In this document: positions 34,250 through 42,629 of the stretch, piece by piece
Layout of the letters: every line of letters starts with the position of its first letter
Numbering within the stretch: the first letter of the stretch is position 1
Assembly: GCF_023195925.1 (NCBI RefSeq)
Contig: NZ_JALPRE010000015.1
Coordinates: 1-64,000, forward strand
Direction of reading: 5' to 3'
DNA from: Aquimarina acroporae
GTDB lineage: Bacteria; Bacteroidota; Bacteroidia; Flavobacteriales; Flavobacteriaceae
DNA: 64,000 nt
The notes under the pieces: generated by a model
Databases searched by the model: none
What the model saw: the letters and a program-made list of their open reading frames with translations, nothing else
What the model was told of the DNA's origin: nothing
Made by a program: the position numbers and the translations under genes

Positions 34250-35671
34250 ATGGTAACTGATAGCATTCAAACAGAAATTTCTGAAATTGAAAGAATATAT
34301 AAGAAGCAGGAAACTAACTACAGAATAATAGGGAAGACCAATGCCTCTGAACGTATTCGCAAATTGAAAAAATTTCAAAAGACCATTTTGAAATTTCGAA
34401 CCGAATTGCGGGAAGCGATGTGGAAAGACTATCATAAACCTGCTGCCGAGGTGGATCTCACAGAGATTTATCCAGTACTTTCTGAAATAAGATTTGCGGT
34501 AAAACATATTAAAACATGGATGAAACCCAAGCGTGTGGGAAAACCAATTACCATGCTTGGGTCTTCTTCATGGATTCGGTATGAACCAAAAGGCATGTGT
34601 TTAATTATTGCACCTTGGAATTATCCTATGCAACTCCTTTTTGCACCATTGGTTTCTGCAATAGCAGCGGGAAATGCGATTATACTAAAGCCATCAGAAT
34701 TTATGTCGCATTCTGTAAAAGTAATGAAACGTATCATTGATGAAACTTTTGAAGATAGAGAGGTCGCAATAGTAGAAGGAGGTGCAGAAGTGGCAAAAGT
34801 GTTGCTGGATATGAAGTTTAGTCATATCTTCTTTACCGGTGCTCCAGAAATTGGAAAATTGGTAATGGCAGCAGCATCAAAGCATTTGTCTAGCGTTACG
34901 CTTGAGCTAGGAGGGAAATCGCCTACGATTATTGATGAGACAGCAGATCTCAAAAATATTATTTCCAGAATAACATGGGCCAAGTTTGTAAACGCTGGTC
35001 AAATTTGTATTGCACCAGATTATGTGATCGTACATGAAAGCAAAAAGGAAGAGTTTATAGAAAGATTGACCAATCAGATAAAAAAACATTATGGGCAAAC
35101 CATTAAAGACTCTCCCGATTATCTTCGGATTATTAATACTAAACATTTTCTTAGACTTAAAGAATATTTAGAAAATTCAATTTACCATGGAGCCAAGGTT
35201 GTTTTTGGAGGAACAATGAATGAGGTAGACAATTTTATAGAACCAACGGTAGTAGTAGATGTTCCATTAGATTCTGATCTTATGAAGCATGAAATTTTTG
35301 GACCTATACTTCCTGTGATTGTATATAATGATATGAAAGAGGTGATTGAATTAATTAACTCCAAAGAAAAACCTTTATCACTCTACATTTATAGTCGAAG
35401 TAAAAAGAATACTCGGTATTTTATTCAAAACACGAGTGCAGGAGGTACTTGTGTTAATATATCTGCAGTGCATGTGGGGAATCCTAATTTACCATTTGGA
35501 GGAACTAATCATAGTGGAATTGGAAAATCACGGGGACACTATGGTTTTATTGAATTCACAAATGAAAGAGCAATGTTTAGGCAAAAATTACCAAGCGCTA
35601 TCGAATTGATGACTCCTCCGTATACTTCGTTTAAGCAAAAGTTAATCGATTGGACACTAAAGTATTTTTAA
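34250..35671 (+). CDS. Class 3-type aldehyde dehydrogenase
   Basis: A 473-aa ALDH of the class 3 (fatty aldehyde) group: LIIAPWNYPMQLLFAPLVSA, HIFFTGAPEIGK, catalytic Glu in VTLELGGKSPTII, catalytic Cys in FVNAGQICIAPDYV, and a conserved end region GGTNHSGIGKSRGHYGF. The C-terminus is hydrophobic/basic (FKQKLIDWTLKYF), which may associate with membranes. It probably oxidises the aldehyde form of the operon's substrate to the acid that the ligase activates. It is the last gene of the operon; no clear terminator is seen before the convergent gene 10 bases away. Confidence 0.93.
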   Translation: MVTDSIQTEISEIERIYKKQETNYRIIGKTNASERIRKLKKFQKTILKFRTELREAMWKDYHKPAAEVDLTEIYPVLSEIRFAVKHIKTWMKPKRVGKPITMLGSSSWIRYEPKGMCLIIAPWNYPMQLLFAPLVSAIAAGNAIILKPSEFMSHSVKVMKRIIDETFEDREVAIVEGGAEVAKVLLDMKFSHIFFTGAPEIGKLVMAAASKHLSSVTLELGGKSPTIIDETADLKNIISRITWAKFVNAGQICIAPDYVIVHESKKEEFIERLTNQIKKHYGQTIKDSPDYLRIINTKHFLRLKEYLENSIYHGAKVVFGGTMNEVDNFIEPTVVVDVPLDSDLMKHEIFGPILPVIVYNDMKEVIELINSKEKPLSLYIYSRSKKNTRYFIQNTSAGGTCVNISAVHVGNPNLPFGGTNHSGIGKSRGHYGFIEFTNERAMFRQKLPSAIELMTPPYTSFKQKLIDWTLKYF

Positions 35672-35680
35672 CTTCTATAA

Positions 35681-36202
35681 CTATCTTAGGGGATGCCCTT
35701 TGGCCGCCCACCAAGGATGAATTTCGATAACCAATCTACCAGCTTTTACCATGGGATCCAGGTTGGCGAGACTATCGGCCATTTTTTTCGTTGGGGTATT
35801 ATAAATGGTAATACCACGTATCTCCCCGTCATCTCCAAAAGGTCCAGAAATATCGGCATATCCCTCTTCATACATTCGTCCAAGATGCTCTAAGTGCATT
35901 TTTTGTAATTTTTGAGCTTCTTCCTCGTTTTGAGAACGATTAGGTCCTTTTTTTAAAAAAGCAATATAGTACTGCTGCATGAGTATAGTATCTCCCGTCT
36001 TTTTATCAGGAAAATCAAAAATCTGATATCCTTCATTTATCAGTTGTGCTTTTATTTCTTTGGTTGACGGTTTTGTTTCTGAAACCGAAGCGGTTTCAGG
36101 TTGAGTCTCGGTTTTTTCTTTTGGTTGCTGACAAGCAGTAGTTATCACTAAACAAAACAGAAGGATTGTTTTAGAATTAAAGAAATAATATATGGCTTTC
36201 AT
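35681..36202 (-). CDS. YCII-domain lipoprotein
   Basis: A lipoprotein (signal MKAIYYFFNSKTILLFCLVI, lipobox ITTAC) with a Glu/Thr/Ser-rich linker and a C-terminal YCII-like domain: QQYYIAFLKKGPNRSQ, LQKMHLEHLGRMYEEGYADISGPF, DPMVKAGRLVIEIHPWW. YCII domains share the dimeric alpha-beta barrel fold with a His-Asp pair. I start at ATG 36202 rather than 36229, because the signal peptide then begins properly. Function unknown. Confidence 0.8.
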   Translation of the reverse strand: MKAIYYFFNSKTILLFCLVITTACQQPKEKTETQPETASVSETKPSTKEIKAQLINEGYQIFDFPDKKTGDTILMQQYYIAFLKKGPNRSQNEEEAQKLQKMHLEHLGRMYEEGYADISGPFGDDGEIRGITIYNTPTKKMADSLANLDPMVKAGRLVIEIHPWWAAKGHPLR

Positions 36203-36265
36203 GATAGAGAAATTAAAGAACACCTTCAAATATAATGATTTGAAGGTGACTCTTTACTATGTATT

Positions 36266-37171
36266 TTATTTTGCGGTATATACCAACCCAAAGGCTAATC
36301 CCGATTCTTTACTATGATTTCTTCCATTTATGGTGGTACCATAACTAGCAGAAACGCCAAGTGTGTGATTATAAACAGGGACATAAAAGTCAAAAGAAAG
36401 GTTGGTGTAATCAACCTCAGTTTCAGGAAGAATGCTCGCCCCGCCAGCTTCTCCAAATTCTGGAGTTCCAATATCTAAACCAGACATAGAATCTTGTATA
36501 TCTAGTTTTGCGTGTAGATATAGAAACTTGTTATAAAAGCCAATTTTTGCACTGTAGAGCATGGCATTAGGAATGTCAAAATAATCACTATCTCTTTGGC
36601 TATACCCTAGTTGTACCTCACTAAATATGTTTATAGGCAAGGAATATTGAATAATAGCAGAACCATTAATGGTAGTTGCTTGATTTCCCAAAGAAAGTAC
36701 ACCTGCACCTTCATAATCTCCAACTGGGAAGGTAACACCTGCAGCTCCTCCAAAGGTAATTCTAGATGCGTTTTTAAAACTTTTCTCGAAAACCCGAGCT
36801 TTCATAAACATCCCTAAATCCTGAATACCATCTACTTGGGCTACTTGCTGTACCGGATCGAGCGCTCCGTCTTCACTTTCAACTTGTATATATGGTAGGG
36901 TAACTGTAGATGACAACCAATCTAAAATAGCATATTGACCGTAAAATGATACAATTGAAGAGGATATTTCTCCAAGTCCGGCAGGATTACCATCAGACAA
37001 AGTAGACCCCCTGTAAAACTGATCATAGCTCTTGTAAGAGTAACTGGGGGCGATAGTAAAAGTGTTTTTTTCTGGATAAAAACCATTTACTGGTATTTGA
37101 GAAAAGACTGTGAAAAATGGGCATAAGAACATTGTGATCCCTAAAAGGGATCTTTTGAATTTGTGTAACAT
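36266..37171 (-). CDS. Outer-membrane beta-barrel protein (phenol-degradation MetA-like)
   Basis: About 301 aa. After a signal peptide (MLHKFKRSLLGITMFLCPFFTVFSQ) the protein alternates short amphipathic strands ending in aromatic residues (TIAPSYSYKSYDQFYRG, SSTVTLPYIQVES, ITFGGAAGVTFPVGDYEG, EVQLGYSQRDSDYFD, HTLGVSASYGTTING) and ends GLAFGLVYTAK, as expected for an outer-membrane barrel. I start at the second ATG (37171), which begins the signal peptide. The closest family I recall is the MetA-pathway transporter-like group. The cargo is unknown. Confidence 0.7.
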   Translation of the reverse strand: MLHKFKRSLLGITMFLCPFFTVFSQIPVNGFYPEKNTFTIAPSYSYKSYDQFYRGSTLSDGNPAGLGEISSSIVSFYGQYAILDWLSSTVTLPYIQVESEDGALDPVQQVAQVDGIQDLGMFMKARVFEKSFKNASRITFGGAAGVTFPVGDYEGAGVLSLGNQATTINGSAIIQYSLPINIFSEVQLGYSQRDSDYFDIPNAMLYSAKIGFYNKFLYLHAKLDIQDSMSGLDIGTPEFGEAGGASILPETEVDYTNLSFDFYVPVYNHTLGVSASYGTTINGRNHSKESGLAFGLVYTAK

Positions 37172-37307
37172 AATTTTCAAATTTGGTTAATAATAAGTGT
37201 GCTTAGACGCCATCGAAATATTAACCTTACACCGTTTTATGTTACGATTTGGTTAACCAAACAAAAAAATATTTTAATAAGAAAAAAACCATTTTTGTAG
37301 TACTCGA

Positions 37308-37775
37308 TTACCACAAAATAAATGGGTTTTTACTAAGTTGAGAATTATAATATTTTGCATCGCCAGTTACTTCTTTTCCTAACCAGGTAGGTCTTAAAAA
37401 CGTTTCGCTTTCCTCTTTTAGTTCTATTTCAGCAATACATAGTCCTTTATTTTCTCCACCAAACTCATCTACTTCAAAGATGTGTTCTCCTGCTTTGACC
37501 TCGTATCTTATTTTCTCGATCATTCCGGGTTCGCAAATGAGCAATAATTGTTCTGCATCGGCAACGGTTATTGGTTTTTCCCATTCAAATCTTGAGACTC
37601 CACTGGCATTACCAATTCCTTTAACGGTCAGGAAGCCTTGTTCTCCCTTTATTCGTACTCTAACGGTACGCTCGGGATGGGTGTTCAAGAATCCTTGTAC
37701 AATACGATATTGTTTATGGGACTCACTTTTAAAAAGATCAGACTTTACTAAGAATTTACGTTCTATTTCGACCAT
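37308..37775 (-). CDS. CYTH-domain protein (triphosphate tunnel metalloenzyme)
   Basis: A 155-aa CYTH protein with the signature ExExK at residues 3-7 (MVEIERKFLV), then the tunnel strands YRIVQGFLNTHPERTVRVRIKGEQGFLTVKG, GVSRFEWEKPI, KIRYEVKAGEHIFEVDEFGG and GLCIAEIELKEE. The family hydrolyses inorganic triphosphate or thiamine triphosphate, or acts as class IV adenylate cyclase. For short bacterial forms tripolyphosphatase is the usual activity. Transcribed with the minus-strand DUF2911 gene 77 bases upstream or independently. Confidence 0.92.
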   Translation of the reverse strand: MVEIERKFLVKSDLFKSESHKQYRIVQGFLNTHPERTVRVRIKGEQGFLTVKGIGNASGVSRFEWEKPITVADAEQLLLICEPGMIEKIRYEVKAGEHIFEVDEFGGENKGLCIAEIELKEESETFLRPTWLGKEVTGDAKYYNSQLSKNPFILW

Positions 37776-37852
37776 GGTGTTAGCATTAAAACTCCCTGTA
37801 CGACCAGGGAGTATAGCATATTTGTATAGTTATGTTGAAATAGAAATATAAA

Positions 37853-38686
37853 TTATTTTGATTGATTTTCAATAAATTTTTGATTCAACCTAATAAAATC
37901 ATTGTTTTTGGCTTTCTTGGCAAGTTCCAGAGATTTTTGAGAAGCCAATACAGCTTCTTTCTTTCTGCCTAAATCTGCCAAAATAAGCGCTTCTCGGTAT
38001 ACTTGAAAAAATCTTGCATTTTCTCCTTTTGTTACCTTTTGTATATATTCTAGAGCAGTGTCTAAATCTTTTCCTGCTTCGTGTAAATATAGAGCTGCTT
38101 GAAAATAATCGAAATCAGAAGGTCCAGATAGTACTTTGGTGATGTTTTTCATAGTTTTCTCATGAACTTCTACTTGCAAAGGAAGTACAATTTTGGTGCG
38201 ATCCCAGCTAAATACAAGGGCTGCATTTTGCAATGAGATTTGATCAATATTGATTAAAAACGTTTCTACTACATCGTTTAATTTGATAGCCTTAGCATTA
38301 AGTTTCAATATCGGTTCCTGACTTGTATAAGAAGTCCAGTTACCTGATTGGTAAGGATAAAAATAAACTTCCCATTGAGATGCCCCAGGTTTGGTTAGTA
38401 TGGTATAAGATCCTTTTTTTACTAGTGCATTTAAAATTTTGATATCATCTCCGAAAGTGATTTTTGTGGCTGTATTTGCTCCTGTTCTCCAAAACTCTCC
38501 ATTGGGTAATAATCCTTGGTTTCCAAAGATTTCACGACCTCTTTTGCTGGGTCTAGAGTACTCGATGTCTATAGTCGTTAACCCCACAGTTTGTGTAGTC
38601 TTGGCTTTTGGACTTAGTGCAGGTATGGTTATTTGTGCATTTACAAAAGTCGTAGATAGTATGATGATAAAGATTAGTCTGTACAT
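37853..38686 (-). CDS. DUF2911 protein with C-terminal TPR
   Basis: A 277-aa secreted protein: signal peptide MYRLIFIIILSTTFVNAQ, then the DUF2911 domain (IDIEYSRPSKRGREIFG, PNGEFWRTGANTATKITFGDD, GSYTILTKPG, WEVYFYP). The C-terminal region has two TPR-like helix pairs (FDYFQAALYLHEAGKDLDTALEYIQKV and REALILADLGRKKEAVLASQ). DUF2911 is common in Bacteroidota and has no known activity. Confidence 0.88.
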   Translation of the reverse strand: MYRLIFIIILSTTFVNAQITIPALSPKAKTTQTVGLTTIDIEYSRPSKRGREIFGNQGLLPNGEFWRTGANTATKITFGDDIKILNALVKKGSYTILTKPGASQWEVYFYPYQSGNWTSYTSQEPILKLNAKAIKLNDVVETFLINIDQISLQNAALVFSWDRTKIVLPLQVEVHEKTMKNITKVLSGPSDFDYFQAALYLHEAGKDLDTALEYIQKVTKGENARFFQVYREALILADLGRKKEAVLASQKSLELAKKAKNNDFIRLNQKFIENQSK

Positions 38687-38704
38687 GTTTTAGATTTAAT
38701 ATGA

Positions 38705-39808
38705 TTACAAATTCGAGAAGTACTCTTTTGGAGTAGATCCCATAAGATCTTTAAACGATTTGTTAAAGGTGGTTTTAGAGTTAAAACCTGCTTCTTGGGC
38801 AAGGCCATAAAATGTCATGTTCTTGGCCTTATCGGTTTTTGAAAGCGCAATAAATTCTTTAATTCTATGATAATTCACATATTCAAAGAAATTCATTCCT
38901 ATACGCTCGTTGAGCAACCTGGCCATTTCTGGATTACTTATACCCAACATTTCTGCAAGTTCAGATTTTAAAAGTTTCCGATTTAGATATGGTTTTTTTT
39001 CGTGCATCAATAGCTCCAAAGCTTCTTTGAGATGATCTAGTTCCCGATTGGAAAATTTAGATTGCACATATTTTTTTGAGGTTACCATTGGAGTAACTTT
39101 GAAGAGTTCTGGCTCTTTCATGGTGTAAAAGGCAATGAAAAGAATAATAATGACCAAACTCATCCATATCAATTGCCAGCTGAGCTTACTAAAGAATGGA
39201 AGCCCAAGAATCCAATTTAGAAACATAACACACCAACAAAACAGGCAAACACCTACTGCAATTAGAAAATTCATAAAAAACCGGGATTTAATACTATAAC
39301 TTAGTTCATTATGAATGTCTTTTCTAAATTGAAGAAATATTCTTAAACTCAAAATCCAATAGGTTATATTAAAAAGCAGACCTATGGATATGAACCATAA
39401 AGCGATTTGCAATTGAGTGCCATTGGTTACACGTTTGTTTAAGACTTCGTCTGATGGTACTATCAAAATTAAAGTGATAAACAAATTGTAAATAATAGCA
39501 GGGACATAGTGCAGTAAATCTTTATATGAGAAAGGACGTTTTAGTAAACTTGATCTCGTAAATAGATATATGGTTGCTCCAAAAAGTAAGGTGGCGAATT
39601 CTGAAAAAATGACCCAACGATAATTATCTATAAACAGTCCCGATATATAAAAAATACGTCCCGTTAAACCAATAGTTAACACCAATACCAAAAAAACAAT
39701 ATACCTATTAATACTTTTTCTTTTTTGAGGAGAAAACATATAAATAAAGAGTATAAATACGCTTTGAAAATATCCGAAATAGACTAATTGATTTAAGAAT
39801 AATTGCAT
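38705..39808 (-). CDS. Membrane-bound AraC family regulator
   Basis: A 367-aa protein with about seven membrane helices in residues 1-230 (e.g. FGYFQSVFILFIYMF, WVIFSEFATLLFGATIYLF, FMNFLIAVGVCLFCWCVMF, LIWMSLVIIILFIAFYTM) and a C-terminal AraC HTH pair (LLKSELAEMLGISNPEMARLLNERIG, TFYGLAQEAGFNSKTTFNKSFKDLMGSTPKEYF). This architecture is frequent in Bacteroidota. It probably senses a membrane or periplasmic signal. Its targets are unknown; the neighbouring DUF2911 gene or the gene at 39863-40561 are candidates. Confidence 0.92.
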   Translation of the reverse strand: MQLFLNQLVYFGYFQSVFILFIYMFSPQKRKSINRYIVFLVLVLTIGLTGRIFYISGLFIDNYRWVIFSEFATLLFGATIYLFTRSSLLKRPFSYKDLLHYVPAIIYNLFITLILIVPSDEVLNKRVTNGTQLQIALWFISIGLLFNITYWILSLRIFLQFRKDIHNELSYSIKSRFFMNFLIAVGVCLFCWCVMFLNWILGLPFFSKLSWQLIWMSLVIIILFIAFYTMKEPELFKVTPMVTSKKYVQSKFSNRELDHLKEALELLMHEKKPYLNRKLLKSELAEMLGISNPEMARLLNERIGMNFFEYVNYHRIKEFIALSKTDKAKNMTFYGLAQEAGFNSKTTFNKSFKDLMGSTPKEYFSNL

Positions 39809-39862
39809 AAGGCTATGGGTCTGCTTTTTTTGATTACCTCTTAACAGGTTTAAAGATATAGT

Positions 39863-40561
39863 TTAATTAAGTACAAATTGATTAAGATGTAATATTCCTG
39901 AGTGATTCATGGCTAGGTTTTCTTTATAAAAAGACTCAAATTCTGCTTTGCTATTCCATGCTGTCATTAATAGAATATCTGGGTTATGATAATATCCTGC
40001 TGGAGATTTTCCATTGGTTAATTGTAATACAGTATCTCCACCTTTGGCTTTAGATTTTTGTAACCATAATTTCACGAATTTATCAAATGAAGTATCATCT
40101 TTTTTCCAATATGCAGTAGCAACAATGTACTTGTCTTTGTTAAATGTAACAGATATGTCATTTGGCATCTCATAGTATGTTAAATAGAAGTGTGACCAAA
40201 TATCTCTACGTTGAGGATGAAAATCTGGAACTTCTGTTTCGATTTCAGCAATAAATTTTTCGCGGTTTTCCAAATCGTTCCATTTACCCAATGCAAAGTA
40301 AGAGGGTTGTATATTTCCTTGGGTAGTTTCTGCAATTTTAAAACCAGGCAAAGGTTGGTACGTTCTTTTAAAAGCCACTGGAAAAGCCGTTTTTCTATAT
40401 TTTTCAAAGGCTTTCTCTGTTCCTGGTTTTGTCTTTATCAAAAGAATGTCTAGTATTTCCCCTTTCTTTAAACTGATAGATTTAGTGTTCGACTGCGCAC
40501 AAAGATTTGTAGATACTAGAACCGAAAAAAGGAGTATACTACTAATTTTTAAAAGCTTCAT
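39863..40561 (-). CDS. Secreted protein with two dimeric alpha-beta barrel-like halves
   Basis: A 232-aa protein with signal peptide MKLLKISSILLFSVLVSTNLCAQ. Two similar halves follow: GEILDILLIKTKPGTEKAFEKY..FALGKWNDLENREKFIAE and DKYIVATAYWKKDDTSFDKFVKLW..ILLMTAWNSKAEFESFYKEN. Each resembles an ABM/NIPSNAP-like alpha-beta barrel half. Secreted members of this fold are rare enough to prevent a functional call. A -7 element (TAATTTTG) lies upstream at 40597-40604. Confidence 0.7.
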   Translation of the reverse strand: MKLLKISSILLFSVLVSTNLCAQSNTKSISLKKGEILDILLIKTKPGTEKAFEKYRKTAFPVAFKRTYQPLPGFKIAETTQGNIQPSYFALGKWNDLENREKFIAEIETEVPDFHPQRRDIWSHFYLTYYEMPNDISVTFNKDKYIVATAYWKKDDTSFDKFVKLWLQKSKAKGGDTVLQLTNGKSPAGYYHNPDILLMTAWNSKAEFESFYKENLAMNHSGILHLNQFVLN

Positions 40562-40596
40562 AATTTTTTGATTTTTGAATAAGATTAATTTTCAAA

Positions 40597-40604
40597 CAAA
40601 ATTA
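40597..40604 (-). promoter_or_regulatory. Promoter -7 element TAATTTTG (minus strand)
   Basis: On the minus strand TAATTTTG fits the TAnnTTTG consensus and lies 36 bases before the ATG at 40561. No clear -33 TTG is present. Confidence 0.4.
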
Positions 40605-40676
40605 GAAGCTGCTTTGGAAATACAGTTATGACAAGGGCTTATAAAGATACGCATACGGTATGCGAACCAAATTTTA

Positions 40677-41339
40677 TCACTTTTTGGCGACTAATTCTTC
40701 AATTTCATCAGAAGGAATTCTTTTTTTAGTAAAATCATTATTTGCTAACCAAATCATGGTTGAAACGATCGTTTCAGGAGAAATAGAACGGTATTTTTTC
40801 AATGAACCCAAAAGTATAGGATTCATAACCTTCATGACTTTCTTAAAGAAATATTCTCCTGTTCTTTTTTCATACCTTTTTCCTCCAATAAGAGAAGGCT
40901 GTAAAATATGAATTTTGGGAATGTTAAATTCTAGAACTGCATTTTCCATTTCTCCTTTGGTTCGATTATAGAAAATTCGGCTTTCAGAGTTTGCTCCTAA
41001 AGCAGAAATTACGATTAAAGCAGAAATAGAATTGGTTGCAGATAATCGAGCTGCACTAACAGGAATGCCATAATCTATTGCATGATACAAATCTTTATCC
41101 GGAGTTTTTGAATTGGTCGTTCCAATACAACAAAAAACGTCATCTACTACAAATTGTTCTGCATAATCTCTCAGCTTTAGCATATCTACGATATGTTCTT
41201 TTATTTTTGGATGTTGAACCCCAGAACTTTTCCTAGAGAAAAGAATAATCTTATGGTATCGATCATCAATTAGAAGTTTATCTAGTAAAATACCTCCTGT
41301 TAATCCAGTAGCTCCTAAAATAATTGCTGTTTTTGACAT
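40677..41339 (-). CDS. NAD(P)H-binding protein, TIP30/HTATIP2-like atypical SDR
   Basis: A 220-aa Rossmann protein: cofactor loop ILGATGLTGGILLDKLL, FSRKSSGVQHPKIKEHIVDM, DDVFCCIGTTNSKTPDK, ALIVISALGANSESRIFYNRTKGEME (YxxxK-like YNRTK) and ILQPSLIGGKRYEKRTGE. This is the pattern of bacterial oxidoreductases related to eukaryotic TIP30/HTATIP2. An AAGGAG-like sequence lies 7 bases before the ATG. The gene diverges from dinB across 84 bases. Confidence 0.9.
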   Translation of the reverse strand: MSKTAIILGATGLTGGILLDKLLIDDRYHKIILFSRKSSGVQHPKIKEHIVDMLKLRDYAEQFVVDDVFCCIGTTNSKTPDKDLYHAIDYGIPVSAARLSATNSISALIVISALGANSESRIFYNRTKGEMENAVLEFNIPKIHILQPSLIGGKRYEKRTGEYFFKKVMKVMNPILLGSLKKYRSISPETIVSTMIWLANNDFTKKRIPSDEIEELVAKK

Positions 41340-41411
41340 TTCAATCTCCTTTTATCAAACATTGCCTTTGATTACTTTAAAGATATCATATTTTAGATCA
41401 CCAATATCCAC

Positions 41412-41419
41412 TATTTTTG
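41412..41419 (+). promoter_or_regulatory. Promoter -7 element TATTTTTG next to the dinB start
   Basis: TATTTTTG fits TAnnTTTG exactly but ends only 4 bases before the GTG at 41424, implying a leaderless or nearly leaderless mRNA. A second candidate (TTTG 41367-41370, 18 bases, TATTTTAG from 41389) would give a leader of about 25 bases. Confidence 0.4.
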
Positions 41420-41423
41420 TAAT

Positions 41424-42530
41424 GTGGAAGAATTGAACGCACATAGAAAGATTATACATGTTGATATGGATGCTTTTTATGCTTCTGTAGAGCAAATGGA
41501 CAATCCTGAATTGAAAGGGAAGCCACTAGCCGTTGGAGGAGGGTCAAAAAGAGGCGTAGTAAGTGCTGCAAGTTATGAAGCCAGGGTGTATGGAGTGCGA
41601 TCTGCTATGCCAGGTTTTAAAGCCAGAAAATTATGTCCAGATTTAATTTTTGTAAAGCCAAGGTTTGACCGCTACAAGGAAATATCTACCCAAATTCGTA
41701 AGATCTTTTTCGATTACACCGATTTGGTGGAACCACTATCTCTAGATGAAGCATATCTTGATGTTACCGAAAACAAAAAGGGAAATCCGAGCGCTACTTT
41801 AATAGCGCAAGAAATAAGACAACGCATTTTTGATGAGGTAGGTCTTACCGCTTCAGCAGGAATATCTATAAACAAATTTATCGCCAAAGTTGCTAGTGAT
41901 TACAATAAGCCCAATGGACAAAAAACAGTAAATCCCGAAGAAGTTATTGAGTTTCTCGAAGACTTAGACGTTAAAAAATTCTATGGTGTGGGTAAGGTTA
42001 CCCAAGCTAAGATGTATGAAATGGGAATCTATTCAGGGAAAGATTTAAAATCAAAATCTGAAGAATTTCTAAATCAACATTTTGGTAAATCTGGAAAACA
42101 CTATTATCGCATTGTAAGAGGGATTCATTTGAGTGAGGTGAAACCAAATCGAGAACGTAAATCGTTAGCTGCAGAACGAACTTTTAGCGAGAATATCTCT
42201 TCAGAAATTTATATGCTAGAGCGTCTAGAAAATATCGCCGAAGAACTTCAAAAACGATTAAAAAGAAGTAAAGTTGCGGGTAGAACGGTGACCTTAAAAA
42301 TTAAATACAGCGATTTTACCTTACAAACGCGTAGTAAAACGTTACCTTATTTTGTGAGCGATGCAGCTATATTGTTAGAGACTGCCAAAGAATTATTATA
42401 TCAGGAGAAAATGAAAAACTCAGTACGATTGTTGGGTATTTCACTTTCAAATCTTAACACCGGACAAGAAAAGAAAAAGAAAAAAGAAGAGAAAGAATTT
42501 GAAGTGATTCAATTGAGGTTTGAATTTTAA
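41424..42530 (+). CDS. dinB: DNA polymerase IV
   Basis: A 368-aa Y-family translesion polymerase. Motifs are IIHVDMDAFYASVEQ (first catalytic Asp, steric-gate aromatic), SLDEAYLDVT (Asp-Glu pair), ASAGISINKFIAKVASDYNKPNGQ, a VKKFYGVGKVTQAKMYEMGI HhH region and a little-finger domain. The C-terminus is Lys/Glu-rich (KKKKKEEKEFEVIQLRFEF) and may contain a beta-clamp-binding end. The start is GTG 41424; an ATG 2 bases upstream is out of frame and stops after four codons, and a TTG at 41433 is the only other candidate upstream of the catalytic block. Confidence 0.95.
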   Translation: MEELNAHRKIIHVDMDAFYASVEQMDNPELKGKPLAVGGGSKRGVVSAASYEARVYGVRSAMPGFKARKLCPDLIFVKPRFDRYKEISTQIRKIFFDYTDLVEPLSLDEAYLDVTENKKGNPSATLIAQEIRQRIFDEVGLTASAGISINKFIAKVASDYNKPNGQKTVNPEEVIEFLEDLDVKKFYGVGKVTQAKMYEMGIYSGKDLKSKSEEFLNQHFGKSGKHYYRIVRGIHLSEVKPNRERKSLAAERTFSENISSEIYMLERLENIAEELQKRLKRSKVAGRTVTLKIKYSDFTLQTRSKTLPYFVSDAAILLETAKELLYQEKMKNSVRLLGISLSNLNTGQEKKKKKEEKEFEVIQLRFEF

Positions 42531-42629
42531 ACAATTGATTATAAAAAAGCTCTGAGATTATGGATTTCATCTTTCAGAAAATTGCAGATTTCACAAAACA
42601 ACCCACGTTAAGTGAATGGTAAATAGGGA

